In this document: positions 21,351 through 30,402 of the stretch, in pieces
Numbering within the stretch: the first letter of the stretch is position 1
How the letters are laid out: every line of letters begins with the position of its first letter
Source of the DNA: DATDAH01 sp963792205
GTDB lineage: Bacteria > Actinomycetota > Acidimicrobiia > Acidimicrobiales > DATDAH01
DNA: 64,000 bases
Direction: 5' to 3'
Assembly: GCA_963792205.1 (NCBI GenBank)
Contig: CAWBVI010000005.1
Span: forward strand, 526,441 to 590,440
Notes under the pieces: generated by a model
Told to the model about the DNA's origin: nothing
What the model saw: only the letters and a program-made list of their open reading frames with translations
Database searches by the model: none
Made by a program: the position numbers and the translations under genes

Positions 21351-21685
21351 GACACAGAGGAGGTGGCGTTGGTCACGCGGTCGTAGTTGATCCGCAGCAG
21401 CGCGATCGCCTCGTCGGCGTCGGCCTCGGTCCGGATGTACAGCGTGGTCCAGCCCGAGTCGGGATGGACGTGGTGCGGTCCGGTCCGGCCGGCGGCGACG
21501 AGCTCGTCCCGGATCCGGCGAGGGAATGGGATGTCGGCCTGGTGCCCGCCGTGCACGTGGCCGATCGAACGGCCACCAACGACGAAGTCCGTCTCGCCGT
21601 ACTGGCCGGCGGCCGTGGTGACGCCCGGCCACCCCGTGACCTCGCGCCGGATGTGCTCAGCTCGTTCGTCCACGGAGATGCTCAT
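21347..21685 (-). CDS. DUF5519 (luciferase-like) domain protein
   Basis: 112 residues, a single domain: MSISVDERAEHIRREV, then GRSIGHVHGGHQADIPFP, HHVHPDSGWTTLYI and EAIALLRINYDRV. The GHVHG..AD and HPDSGW motifs are those of the small DUF5519 family, sometimes labelled luciferase-domain; no enzymatic role is established. The ATG at 21683-21685 lies about 8 bp from the -10 element of a SoxR-like promoter, so the message may be leaderless. Next to DUF6069 and DUF899 genes it belongs to a small redox-linked cluster (inference). Confidence 0.7.
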   Translation of the reverse strand: MSISVDERAEHIRREVTGWPGVTTAAGQYGETDFVVGGRSIGHVHGGHQADIPFPRRIRDELVAAGRTGPHHVHPDSGWTTLYIRTEADADEAIALLRINYDRVTNATSSVS

Positions 21686-21692
21686 ACCGGCG

Positions 21693-21723
21693 ACCCTAAG
21701 ACCTCGAGTTGACTTGAGGTCAA
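21693..21723 (-). promoter_or_regulatory. SoxR-like box inside a 19-bp-spaced promoter, upstream of the DUF5519 gene
   Basis: CCTCGAGTTGACTTGAGG (21702-21719) matches the SoxR consensus at 16 of 18 positions. Reading leftward, -35 TTGACC (21723-21718) and -10 TAGGGT (21698-21693) have a 19-bp spacer. The transcript would begin at or next to the ATG of the DUF5519 gene. The box could also act on the divergent DUF899 gene 85 bp away. No soxR gene is in the window. Confidence 0.75.
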
Positions 21724-21807
21724 GAGGGCTGGCGGATTCGGGTAGGTGAAACGCGGCCCTTGGACACGACGCATGGCCTGAGACCGACGACAGAAACGGA
21801 GAGCACC

Positions 21808-22555
21808 ATGACCCTTCCCCCGGTCGCATCCCGAGACGAATGGCTGGCCGCACGTCGGGAGCTCCTCGACGAGGAGAAGGACCTCACCCGCAAGCGCGAC
21901 GCCCTCAACATCGATCGCCGCAACCTGCCGATGGTCGAGATCGAGAAGGACTACGAGTTCGACGGGCCCGACGGTCGTGCCTCGCTCCCCGACCTCTTCG
22001 ACGGCCGGCAGCAGCTGATCATCTACCACTTCATGTTCGACCCCGAGTGGGACGAGGGCTGCTCCAGCTGCACCGCCGGGACCAACGAGATCTCGCCCGG
22101 CCTCCTCGACCACCTCCACACCCGCGACACCACCTACGCCCTGGTGTCCCGGGCGCCGTTGCCCAAAGCTCGAAGGCTGGAAGCAGAAGATGGGTTGGGC
22201 CCACCTCCCCTGGTACTCGTCGTTCGGCCGCGACTTCAACTACGACTTCGGCGTCACCATCGACGAGTCGGTGCGGCCCGGTGAGTACAACTTCCGCACC
22301 CGGGCCGAGTACGAGGCGATCGGCGACGACTTCTTCGATTACGAGCAGCCCTTCGAGATGCCGGGTCGCAGCTGCTTCCTCCGGGCTGACGGGCGCGTGT
22401 TTCACACGTACTCGCAGTACGCCCGTGGCCTCGAGTCCACCGGCGGCTCGTACTACTTCCTCGATCTGACCGTGCTCGGGCGCCAGGAGGACTGGGAGGA
22501 GCCCAAGGGCCGGACGGACGACGCCCGCGTCGGGCAACCCGACTTCGCATCCTGA
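21808..22555 (+). CDS. DUF899 thioredoxin-like protein (one frameshift)
   Basis: About 248 residues. ATG 21808 with GGAG just upstream. Conserved DUF899 phrases: RDEWLAARRELLDEEKDLTR, LFDGRQQLIIYHFMFDPEWD, CSSCTAGTNEISP, and after a shift near 22165 MGWAHLPWYSSFGRDFNYDF and GGSYYFLDLTVLGRQEDWEE. The family has a thioredoxin fold with a CxxC-like pair (C-SSC), and is usually a stand-alone cytosolic protein of uncertain function. It lies divergent to the DUF5519 gene across a SoxR-like box and 11 bp before the hydrolase gene, with which it may be co-transcribed. Confidence 0.85.
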
Positions 22556-22566
22556 CGACCGGTCCG

Positions 22567-23274
22567 ATGGCGACGTTCGTGCTGATCCACGGCGGCGGTG
22601 ACGTCGGTTGGTACTGGCATCTGACCGAGACCGAGCTGCGCGCCCGCGGGCACCACACCGTGGCGCCCGATCTGCCGTGCGACGACGACACGGCCACGCT
22701 GGACGACTACGCCGCAACCGTGGTCGATGCGGTCGGCGACGCGCCGGACCTGGTGGTCGTGGGGCACTCCTATGGTGCGTTCACCGCGACCCTGGCCGCC
22801 AGCCGGCTCCCCGTGCGGCTGCTCGTGCTGCTGGCCGGCATGATCCCCGTCCCCGGCGAGAGCCCGGGCGAGTGGTGGGGCAACACCGGCTACGGAGCAG
22901 CCGTCGACGAGCAGGCCGAGCTCGACGGCGGCCGGACGGGCAACGACGACCCGTTCATCAGCTTCTACAACGGCGTCCCTCGCCCGCTGGCCGAGGAGGC
23001 CATGCGCCGCGAGCGCGAGGAGTCCTCGATCGTCTGGAAGACGCCCTGGCCACTCGACGCCTGGCCGAACGTGCCCACCAGGTTCATCCTCTGCCAGGAC
23101 GACCAGTTCTTCCCCGCCGCCTTCCTCCGGCGCGTCGCCCAGGAACGCCTGGACGTCGTTCCCGACGAGGTCCCGGGCGGTCACTGCGTCGCGCTCAGCC
23201 ACCCGCGGGAGCTCACCGACCTGCTCGTGAGCTACCTCGAACCCAGTGGCGGGCGCGGCGGCGCCCCGAGGTGA
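22567..23274 (+). CDS. Alpha/beta hydrolase
   Basis: 235 residues. The N-terminal oxyanion motif is FVLIHGGGDVGWYWH. The nucleophile elbow is VVVGHSYGAF (Ser at the GHSYG). The acid is likely the Asp in FILCQDDQFFP and the His is in EVPGGHCVALSHP. This is the salicylate-esterase/methylketone-synthase-like group of small hydrolases. ATG 22567 is 11 bp after the DUF899 stop, so the two are probably one operon. The substrate is unknown. Confidence 0.85.
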   Translation: MATFVLIHGGGDVGWYWHLTETELRARGHHTVAPDLPCDDDTATLDDYAATVVDAVGDAPDLVVVGHSYGAFTATLAASRLPVRLLVLLAGMIPVPGESPGEWWGNTGYGAAVDEQAELDGGRTGNDDPFISFYNGVPRPLAEEAMRREREESSIVWKTPWPLDAWPNVPTRFILCQDDQFFPAAFLRRVAQERLDVVPDEVPGGHCVALSHPRELTDLLVSYLEPSGGRGGAPR

Positions 23275-23325
23275 CCCGGACCAGGGTTGCAATCCACCTC
23301 GTCGAGGCCTGACTAGCCTCCGCCG

Positions 23326-24264
23326 ATGCGCGTGCGGCGGGTTCTCGTCATCGGTGTGCTCCTCCTCGTCATCGCCGGGTGCGGCGACGACGGGCCGTCC
23401 CTCGACGAGTGGGCCGACCAGGCCGACGACATCTGCAAGGACGTGAACGACGACGTCGACGAGCTCGACCTGACCAGCGGGGGCGAGGTGGCCGAGAACG
23501 GCGATGACGCGGTCGACATCGTCGCCGACGGCATCGACGACATCGAGGCGCTCGACCTCCCGTCCGGAGACGACGAGCAGGCGGCCCAGGCCGTGATCGA
23601 CTCGCTGAACGACCTGGCCAACGTGCAGGAGGACATGGTGGCCGCCGCCCATGACAACCAGGATGACGAGCTCGCCCTCTACCAGATCGTCGCGGACTCA
23701 TCCGACCAGACCGACGAGGGGGCGGACGCCGCCGACGAGGCGAACACCAACCAGTGCGAAGACGCCTTCACCGAGCGCCAGGAGAGCATCGAGGGGATCC
23801 AGTCCGCCATCGAGGGCCTCGGCGCGCTGGCCGACGTCCGGGTCGGCGACTGCGTCACCGCCATCGACGACGACGAGGACCTCGCCCCCGCCGACTGCGA
23901 GGGCGACGACGCCGAGGGCTCCGTCGATGCCATCCGCCGCGACGAGGGCGACGGCTGCGGCGGCGTGGATCCCACGTCCGTGACCGTCTCCGGCTTCCAG
24001 TTCTGCATCACCTCGTTCGGACCCGGCGCCGACGAGGACGACCTCCTGCAGATCGGGTCCTGTGCCCTGCTCCAGGGCGAGCGGGGCGAGGAGGAGGTCG
24101 ACGTCTCGGAGTTCCCGTGCTCCGATCTGGCCGTGACCCACGTGATCTCCCAGAGCGTCAGCCCCGACGACGTCTGCGACAACCGCGAGGACCGGCGCTT
24201 CGAGAAGACGGAAGAGGAGATCGCCGACTCCGGCCCCGGCGAGTGGTGCGCATCCCCCCTGTAG
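23326..24264 (+). CDS. Acidic secreted lipoprotein
   Basis: 312 residues. MRVRRVLVIGVLLLVIAGCG is a lipoprotein signal peptide with lipobox IAGC. The first ~140 mature residues are rich in Asp/Glu and predicted helical (DEWADQADDICKDVNDDVDE); the second half has eight or more cysteines in phrases such as VRVGDCVTAIDDDEDLAPAD and CGGVDPTSVTVSG, suggesting a disulfide-bonded domain. The middle resembles the short VGDC domain often seen in actinobacterial septum-formation or DUF4190-linked proteins, but I would not assign it. Intact frame; stands alone. Confidence 0.7.
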   Translation: MRVRRVLVIGVLLLVIAGCGDDGPSLDEWADQADDICKDVNDDVDELDLTSGGEVAENGDDAVDIVADGIDDIEALDLPSGDDEQAAQAVIDSLNDLANVQEDMVAAAHDNQDDELALYQIVADSSDQTDEGADAADEANTNQCEDAFTERQESIEGIQSAIEGLGALADVRVGDCVTAIDDDEDLAPADCEGDDAEGSVDAIRRDEGDGCGGVDPTSVTVSGFQFCITSFGPGADEDDLLQIGSCALLQGERGEEEVDVSEFPCSDLAVTHVISQSVSPDDVCDNREDRRFEKTEEEIADSGPGEWCASPL

Positions 24265-24307
24265 TCCGTCTTCCCAGGTCAGCCCCCCGGTTCGGTGTGA
24301 CGGATCC

Positions 24308-24580
24308 TCAGTCGAAGAGGACCAGCACCGCGAGGAAGGCGAGGAGCACGACGATGGCCAGGACGACCAGGCCGAGGCCGAGGGCGCGGTGCTTGCCGCC
24401 GCGACCGAAGTCGACCAGGTCGGCCTGCCGCTGCTCGTGGAGATGCTCTCGCTCGGGGCGGGTGCCGACCTTGGGCAGGGGTTTGTGGGACTGGGTGCGG
24501 TCGCGCTCGTGGCTCTTGTCCGAGCGGTGCCGGGCCTGCTGTTGCTGCTTCCGTTTGCGCTCGGCGTTGCCCGAAGCCAT
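24308..24580 (-). CDS. Small basic C-terminally anchored membrane protein
   Basis: 90 residues. The first 60 are very basic and polar (NAERKRKQQQQARHRSDKSH), followed by one helix at the C-terminus (LGLGLVVLAIVVLLAFLAVLV) ending LFD. A basic cytosolic head and a tail anchor are clear; no family recognised. ATG at 24578-24580. The gene is convergent with the acidic lipoprotein. The basic charge suggests nucleic-acid or membrane-surface binding (inference). Confidence 0.6.
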   Translation of the reverse strand: MASGNAERKRKQQQQARHRSDKSHERDRTQSHKPLPKVGTRPEREHLHEQRQADLVDFGRGGKHRALGLGLVVLAIVVLLAFLAVLVLFD

Positions 24581-24654
24581 CGCGGCACCGTAGTTCCCGG
24601 TCCGTCGCCCTCCCGATCGGGATCCGGAGCGGACACGGCAGTACCGTCCGCACG

Positions 24655-25047
24655 GTGGTGTCCCGGGTCTCGCACACCTCGTTCGACTGCGGTGACGCCT
24701 ACGGCCTGTCGTCATGGTGGAAGCCGGTCCTCGGGTACACCGACGTCCCCGGCGACCGGAACGAACCGGGCCACGAGGAGTGCATGATCATCGACCCGGT
24801 GACCGGTCACCGCCTGCTGTTCATCGAGGTGCCCGACGACAAGCAAGTGAAGAACCGCGTCCACCTCGATCTCGTCCCTACCGACCGGACGCGGGACGAG
24901 GAGATCACCCGGGTGCTCGCTCTCGGTGCCCGCGAGGTCGCCGACCGCCGGAACGCCGATGGCACGGGGTGGATGGTCCTGGCCGACCCCGAGGGCAACG
25001 AGTTCTGCATCCTGCGCAGCGACGCCGAGCGGGGCGGGCTGACCTAG
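24655..25047 (+). CDS. VOC-fold (glyoxalase/dioxygenase-like) protein
   Basis: 130 residues with one VOC domain: VSHTSFDCGDAYGLSSWWKP at the start and LADPEGNEFCIL at the end, where E of GNEF is the usual metal ligand. KNRVHLDLVPTDR gives the central His. Such domains bind a divalent metal and act on small molecules; the substrate here is unknown. The start is taken as GTG 24655, since the domain begins within five residues. Confidence 0.8.
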   Translation: MVSRVSHTSFDCGDAYGLSSWWKPVLGYTDVPGDRNEPGHEECMIIDPVTGHRLLFIEVPDDKQVKNRVHLDLVPTDRTRDEEITRVLALGAREVADRRNADGTGWMVLADPEGNEFCILRSDAERGGLT

Positions 25048-25074
25048 GCGCCCCCACCCGGTCGCCTCCCTCAG

Positions 25075-25500
25075 TCAGGCCAGGCTGGCATCAAGGGTGA
25101 TCGTCGTACCCGTGAGCGCCTTGCTCACCGGACAGTTCGCCTTGGCGTCCTCGGCGGCCCGGACGAAGTCGTCGGCCGACACGTCGGGAACCGAACCCCG
25201 CACGGTGAGATGGACACCAGTGATGCCCTCGCCGGGCTGGAAGGTGACGTCGGCCGTGGTCTCCAGATCATTCGGCGGCGTGCCGGCCTGTGCCAGACCG
25301 TGCGACAGCGCCATCGAGAAGCAGGCCGAGTGGGCCGCAGCAATCAGCTCCTCCGGGCTGGTACGCCCCTCGGGTTCCTCGGCCCTCGACGCCCAGGTGA
25401 CGTCATAGCTCCCCAGCCCGGAGGAGCCGAGGTCGACTCGACCGGCACCCTCCAGGAGCGAGCCTTCCCAGTGCGTGGTGGCGGTGCGTGTAGTTGCCAT
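25075..25500 (-). CDS. OsmC-family peroxiredoxin-like protein
   Basis: 141 residues, start ATG 25498-25500. Family motifs: GLGSYDVTWASRAEEPEG, TSPEELIAAAHSACFSMALS with the first catalytic Cys, and AAEDAKANCPVSKAL with the second. These two Cys reduce organic hydroperoxides. The length and motifs fit the OsmC branch rather than Ohr. A copy of the recurrent 17-bp motif lies 72 bp upstream (25572-25588). Convergent with the VOC gene. Confidence 0.9.
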   Translation of the reverse strand: MATTRTATTHWEGSLLEGAGRVDLGSSGLGSYDVTWASRAEEPEGRTSPEELIAAAHSACFSMALSHGLAQAGTPPNDLETTADVTFQPGEGITGVHLTVRGSVPDVSADDFVRAAEDAKANCPVSKALTGTTITLDASLA

Positions 25501-25571
25501 GGGGCCGATCATCCCTCGGTTGGGCGGCGGAGTCGATCCTTGGAAAGCCCGATGACGTGAAGACGGGCCTT

Positions 25572-25588
25572 TCACGCAATCTGGGGGA
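25572..25588 (-). promoter_or_regulatory. 17-bp motif, copy upstream of the OsmC gene
   Basis: Reads TCCCCCAGATTGCGTGA on the minus strand, 12 of 15 fixed positions of TCATCCnnTTTGCGTGA. It lies in the 262-bp divergent gap between OsmC and the sulfatase. Confidence 0.4.
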
Positions 25589-25762
25589 CGACTCAACAGC
25601 GTCCTCGTCGGACACTCCTGCGGTCGGGCTGCAGTCCTTGCGCGCCGACCGAGGATGACCCGGCCCCCGGCGACGACCCCTGGGCCGTCATGGCGAGCCG
25701 TCGTCGGTAGTCACCCCAACGGGATGATGTTCCGGACGGCCCGTGACGCGAAGCTGCGACGC

Positions 25763-28127
25763 ATGGCCCAAGAGATCTCCCGCGACTCGCTGCCCATCCC
25801 GTCCCGCAAGCACGTCGGCCTCACCACCTACGACGCCAAGGATCCGGACACCGCCTACCCGCCGATCGAGCCGACCCTGCCGCCCGCGGGAGCACCGAAC
25901 GTCCTCGTCGTGCTGCTCGACGACGTCGGCTTCGGCGCCTCGTCGGCCTTCGGCGGCTTGATCGACACGCCCACCGCCAACCGCCTGGCCGCGGGAGGAC
26001 TCAAGTTCACCCGCTTCCACACCACCGCCCTCTGTGCTCCGACCCGGCAGGCCCTGCTCACGGGCCGCAACCACCATTCGGCCGGCATGGGATCGATCAC
26101 GGAGCTCGCCACCTCGGCGCCGGGCATGAGCTCGGTGCGACCGGACACCGCGGCGCCACTGGCCGACACGCTGCGGATGAACGGCTACTCGACCGCCCAG
26201 TTCGGCAAATGCCACGAGGTGCCGGTGTGGCAGACCAGCCCCATGGGCCCGTTCGGTCAGTGGCCCACCGGGAGCGGCTTCGAGTACTTCTACGGCTTCA
26301 TCGGTGGGGAGACCAACCAGTACTACCCCGCGATCTACGAGGGGACCACGCCGATCGAGCCCCCCGACCACGCCCGCCGAGGGCTATCACTTCACCGAGG
26401 ACATGACCGACAAGGCCATCGCCTGGGTCCGCCAGCAGCGTTCGCTCATGACCGACAAGCCCTTCATGATGTACTACGCCCCTGGGGCGACCCACGCCCC
26501 CCACCACGTTCCCGAGGCGTGGGCGGCCAAGTACAAGGGTCGCTTCGATGCCGGCTGGGACGCCGTGCGGGAGGAGATCTTCGCCCGCCAGCAGGAGCTC
26601 GGCGTCATCCCGTCCGACGCGGACCTCACCCCCCGCCCGGACGAGATCCCGGCCTACGACGACATGCCCGACGAGCTCAAGCCGGTCCTGGCGCGTCAGA
26701 TGGAGATCTACGCCGGGTTCCTGGAGCACACCGACCACCACCTCGGCCGGCTCATCGACGCCCTCGAGGACATGGATGTCCTGGACGACACGCTCGTCTA
26801 CTACATCATCGGTGACAACGGCGCCTCGGCCGAGGGCCAGATCAACGGCACCTTCAACGAGACGTTGAGCCTGAACGGCGTCGGTGGCCTCGAGACCACC
26901 GAGTTCATGGCGTCGAGGATCGACCAGTTCGGTGGCCCCGAGGCCTACAACCACTACGCCGTCGGCTGGGCCCACGCCATGTGCACCCCGTACCAGTGGA
27001 CCAAGCAGGTGGCGTCCCACTGGGGCGGGACCCGCAACGGGACCATCGTCCACTGGCCCAACGGGTTCGACGCCAAGGGTGAGATCCGCACCCAGTTCCA
27101 CCACGTCATCGACGTGGCCCCCACGGTCCTCGAGGCCGCGGGCATCCCGGCGCCGACCTTCGTCAACGGCATCCAGCAGCAGCCCATCGAGGGCGCCTCC
27201 ATGCTGTACGCCTTCGACGATCCGGGAGCCGGCGAGCGCCGGGAGACCCAGTACTTCGAGATGTTCTGCAATCGCGGCATCTACCACCAGGGCTGGACGG
27301 CGGTGACCCGCCACAGCACGCCGTGGACCTTCGGGACCGAGATGCCCGCCTTCGACGACGACGTCTGGGAGCTCTACGACACCACCGCGGACTGGACCCA
27401 GGCCCACGATCTGGCCGCCGAGCACCCCGACAAGCTCCACGAGCTCCAGCGCCTGTTCCTGATCGAAGCCACGAAGTACAACGTGCTCCCGTTGGACGAT
27501 CGCCGGGTGGAACGCTTCAACTCGGATCTCGCCGGCCGGCCGGTCCTGATCCGGGGCAACAGCCAGCTCCTCTTCGGGAACATGGGTCGCATCTCGGAGA
27601 ACTCGATGCTGAACCTGAAGAACAAGTCCCACTCGGTCACCGCCGAGATCGACGTTCCCGACGGCGGTGCCCACGGCGTGGTGGTCGCCCAGGGTGGCGC
27701 CTTCGCCGGGTGGGCGCTCTATGTGATCGACGGCCACCTGAAGTACTGCCACAACCTGGCCGGCCTCGCCCGGTACGTGACGACGAGCACGGAGCCCGTC
27801 CCTGCCGGTACGCACCAGGTGCGCATGGAGTTCACCTACGACGGCGGCGGACTGGCCAAGGGCGGCGACGTCGCCCTGTTCGTCGACGGCGCCGAAGTCG
27901 GCGAGGGCCGCGTCGATGCCACCGTGCCGGTCCTGTACTCGGCCGACGAGACCTGCGACGTGGGCCAGGACACCGGCTCGGCAGTGAGCGATGAGTACAC
28001 GCCGGAAGCCAGCCGCTTCACCGGCAAGGTCCACTGGGTGCAGCTCGACATCGACGAGGCCGCCGAAGACCTCGACCACCTGATCAGCCCCGAGGAGCGC
28101 CTCCGGGTCGCGATGGCCCGGCAGTAG
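25763..28127 (+). CDS. Arylsulfatase-type sulfatase (one frameshift)
   Basis: About 787 residues. Type I sulfatase core: NVLVVLLDDVGFGASSAFGG gives the first metal Asp pair; CAPTRQALLTGRN contains the C-x-P-x-R signature whose Cys is converted to formylglycine; YYIIGDNGASAEG gives the second metal pair. After the catalytic domain, a C-terminal beta-rich region (RPVLIRGNSQLLFGN onward) resembles the extra domain of large actinobacterial arylsulfatases. A shift near 26383 separates the first 207 residues from the rest. No signal peptide, so it is probably cytosolic. Start ATG 25763 is chosen because homology begins soon after; upstream in-frame ATGs exist. No formylglycine-generating enzyme is nearby. 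Confidence 0.85.
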
Positions 28128-28173
28128 CACCGACCAACCGACGAGAACCCCTGCCGAAGGACCCTTCGACGCC

Positions 28174-28938
28174 TCAGCCGAGGTTGCTGGCGAAGAACTC
28201 CAAGGCCTTGCGGGTCTTGGTCGCCTGCTCCCCCTCGAGGTCGATCCCCCGCTCGGTGAGGAAGACCCGGGCCTCGCCCGCGATCTGCAGGGCCACGTCC
28301 GGGGTGCCCTTGGTCGAGAGCTCGAGGATCCGGGAACCGTCGGGGAAGAGCCAGAGCTCGGCGACCAGCTTCCGGTTCAACCCCTCGGGCCGGGCCCGCA
28401 GCTTGAGGACATTGAGCGGGCCGAGCACCGCGAGATCTTCGAGCTCGGGCCCGTCGGGGGCGTGCTCGGCCAAGAACGCCCGCTGGCCCTTCGAGAAGAG
28501 CTTGCGGACAGGCTTGCCGCCGAGGAGCGTCGGGCGCACGATCGGCTTCTCCAGCGCGTGCTTGTAGGACGCCGAGCAGACGAAGCCGCCGGGCAGGGCG
28601 TCGACCTCGACCACGACGTCGGGCTCGGCCCGGAGCCGGTCGGGGAGCTCCGACGGCACGACGGGCCGCAGCTTCACGGTCGAGTCGTCCCCCTTGCGCT
28701 GAGCCCGGCGGGCCCGCACGACGATGCCGAGCCGGTCCAGCGCGAGGTCCGGCGTGTCGAAGAAGAAGACCTGGCGGATCTCGGCCTCGAGGGGGTCGAG
28801 GCCGAGCGCCGCCCCCGCCGACCGGTGATCGGTGTCGGGGACGGTCAGTTTCAACTCGACGCTGTCGGCGTCCTTGAGCAGGGCGAGCGCCTCGCCGAGC
28901 TGCTCGTCGCTCAGGTTCGGGGTCACGGGTCCAGCCAT
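28174..28938 (-). CDS. CYTH-domain protein
   Basis: 254 residues, ATG 28938. DSVELKLTVPD gives a form of the ExExK entrance motif; further basic and acidic strands (EIRQVFFFDTPDLALDRLGI, VVRARRAQRKGDDSTVKLRP, DVVVEVDALP) line the triphosphate tunnel typical of CYTH enzymes (class IV adenylate cyclase or thiamine/poly-triphosphatase). The C-terminal third (LNRKLVAELWLFPDGSRILE) is an extension. The motif variation leaves activity open. Convergent with the sulfatase; a copy of the 17-bp motif lies 36 bp upstream. Confidence 0.7.
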   Translation of the reverse strand: MAGPVTPNLSDEQLGEALALLKDADSVELKLTVPDTDHRSAGAALGLDPLEAEIRQVFFFDTPDLALDRLGIVVRARRAQRKGDDSTVKLRPVVPSELPDRLRAEPDVVVEVDALPGGFVCSASYKHALEKPIVRPTLLGGKPVRKLFSKGQRAFLAEHAPDGPELEDLAVLGPLNVLKLRARPEGLNRKLVAELWLFPDGSRILELSTKGTPDVALQIAGEARVFLTERGIDLEGEQATKTRKALEFFASNLG

Positions 28939-28973
28939 GGCTCTGTTCTACGCCTCGTCGCGGCATCGGGGCA

Positions 28974-28990
28974 TCATCCGATCTGGGTGA
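28974..28990 (+). promoter_or_regulatory. 17-bp motif, copy upstream of the CYTH gene
   Basis: TCATCCGATCTGGGTGA, 13 of 15 fixed positions of the consensus, ending 36 bp upstream of the CYTH start. Confidence 0.5.
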
Positions 28991-29043
28991 ACCGGAAGAA
29001 AGCCCGCACGGTCAGTCCCGGAGATGCCACCGACGCGTGGGCG

Positions 29044-29637
29044 TCACGCCGGCGTGGGTTCTTCTCGCACGGTGTGGAAGCTGAGGGCGTCGATCAGCAT
29101 GATCGACCCACCGAGGAGCGCCCAGACGGCGCCGCTGGTGGTCACGGTCGACGTCACGTCGTCTGTCGCGATCCAGACCACACCGACGACGATCTCGCCC
29201 AGGCCGAGGACGAGCCTGCGGCTCAACCGTTGCCGCGCCGCGGCGTCGTCGTGGAACGCGCCCAGCAGGCGAAGCCCACCGACGAGCACCGCGGTCGCGC
29301 CGAGCAGCGCCAGAGCCCCATCGGCAGACACGGCCCCCTGGAGCAGGAAGCGGGAGAGCCCGATGACGGCTGCCGCAATCCCTGCGAGGCCGGCGATCAA
29401 GCCGAGGCGAGATCCACGGCGACCCCAGTTGGCGCGCACCCAGACCAGCGTCACCACCGCACCAGCAAGCCAATAGGTGGACAGGAGGTTCCCCAGAACC
29501 GGCCGGTTGTCTCCGGAGACGAGGAACGCGAGACCGAGGGAGAGCACGACGACGGCGCGCACGACGAGGATCCAACGGACGAGTCCTCCCGGCGCCGCCG
29601 ACTCCCCGCTGTTGCCTTCTCCTTCGGCGACGTCCAT
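29044..29637 (-). CDS. HdeD-like (DUF308-type) multi-pass membrane protein
   Basis: 197 residues with about six helices: WILVVRAVVVLSLGLAFLV, YWLAGAVVTLVWV, LIAGLAGIAAAVIGL, ALALLGATAVLVGGLRLLGA, LVLGLGEIVVGVVWIA, AVWALLGGSIMLIDALSF. Repeating two-helix units with small residues are typical of the HdeD/DUF308 family, linked to acid and membrane stress. Start ATG 29637 is plausible. It lies 55 bp upstream of a decayed gene on the same strand. Confidence 0.6.
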   Translation of the reverse strand: MDVAEGEGNSGESAAPGGLVRWILVVRAVVVLSLGLAFLVSGDNRPVLGNLLSTYWLAGAVVTLVWVRANWGRRGSRLGLIAGLAGIAAAVIGLSRFLLQGAVSADGALALLGATAVLVGGLRLLGAFHDDAAARQRLSRRLVLGLGEIVVGVVWIATDDVTSTVTTSGAVWALLGGSIMLIDALSFHTVREEPTPA

Positions 29638-29671
29638 CGATCGTCCCGCGACACGTGCCCCGAGAACTCGT

Positions 29672-29890
29672 TCAGGTCTTCTTCGTGGGCATCGCGTGCT
29701 GGAAGGCCAGGATGCGATCCCCGAAGGCCGAGGCGACGAATCCGGACTCGAGCGTGACCGAGCCGATGTAGACCTTCTCCGCAGCCCGATCGGCCTTTCC
29801 GTACATCCGGTAGAGGAGCGCCCCCGACGGGATGTCCCCGAGGATCGATCGGAAGTCGTCGATCGGCGACCAGTGCGGGCTTGGCTGGAG
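29672..29890 (-). pseudogene. C-terminal remnant of an unidentified gene
   Basis: About 65 codons with normal local codon use encode SPHWSPIDDFRSILGDIPSG, LLYRMYGKADRAAEKVYIGS and LESGFVASAFGDRILAFQH, then a stop at 29672. The frame has no start; upstream the DNA becomes AT-rich and unrelated, so the 5' part has been lost. I do not recognise the family. Confidence 0.4.
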
Positions 29891-30110
29891 AAGGCATGAA
29901 AGGGATCAAGATGAACGCCAGAGCGACAGCGACACGTGATGCGAGTTCAGCAGTAGTGGCTTGCTTGGGTGGGAGTGATGTATGATTGGGCTGCACGTTA
30001 TTGTGGGTGTGATCTGTGGTGTGCTCTCGTTGGTGTGATGAGCACGACTCGTAAAGACTTCATGAGCAGAATACGCAGAGCGATGATAGAGAATATCTGA
30101 TTCCTTCCGG
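29891..30110. other. AT-richer patch of unlike composition
   Basis: This stretch is far less GC-rich than anything around it (for example around 29,980-30,100). The plus strand has a 20-codon frame at 30038-30100 starting MSTTRKDFMSRIRRAM, and the minus strand has an open frame joining the remnant at 29672; neither is convincing. It could be foreign DNA, an old insertion scar or an untranslated RNA. No tRNA, IS end or riboswitch recognised. Confidence 0.4.
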
Positions 30111-30332
30111 CTAGCTCCTCGGTCCTTGATCGGCCAGAAGGGCCCGAACGCCGTCGGCGGCGGACCTCATGGGGAAGGTGAGGGTCAGATGACCCTGCGC
30201 GGGCCGGTCACCCTTGGTGCGCGCCTCGTGGACCCTCATCTGGACGCTCTGGGCGATGTGCGCTACATGGCGGCCGAGCTCGTGACCGAAATCGGTGAGC
30301 CATTCCGTCGGCTTCGAAGCGGTTGTCGTCAT
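30111..30332 (-). CDS. Hypothetical 73-residue protein
   Basis: ATG at 30330-30332 follows AGGGGG. The protein reads SKPTEWLTDFGHELGRHVAH and RSAADGVRALLADQGPRS at the end; predicted helical and soluble. No family recognised. Codon use is normal for the window. The 342 bp to the next gene (30333-30674) hold two copies of the 17-bp motif and otherwise nothing I can support. Confidence 0.35.
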   Translation of the reverse strand: MTTTASKPTEWLTDFGHELGRHVAHIAQSVQMRVHEARTKGDRPAQGHLTLTFPMRSAADGVRALLADQGPRS

Positions 30333-30402
30333 TCCCCCTACGCCTCCTGCTGATCGGTCGAGTGGTCCTCGCCCATCCACCCGCTTTTGCCACGGCCGCG
30401 CA

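Noticed and set aside
26298..28130. A 610-residue minus-strand open frame over the sulfatase
   Set aside because: Shadow frame caused by high GC at third positions; the sulfatase on the plus strand has all catalytic motifs.
30038..30100. 20-codon frame that looks like the start of a LutC-type protein
   Set aside because: Resemblance is limited to about ten residues and the frame stops; kept only as a note on the AT-rich patch.
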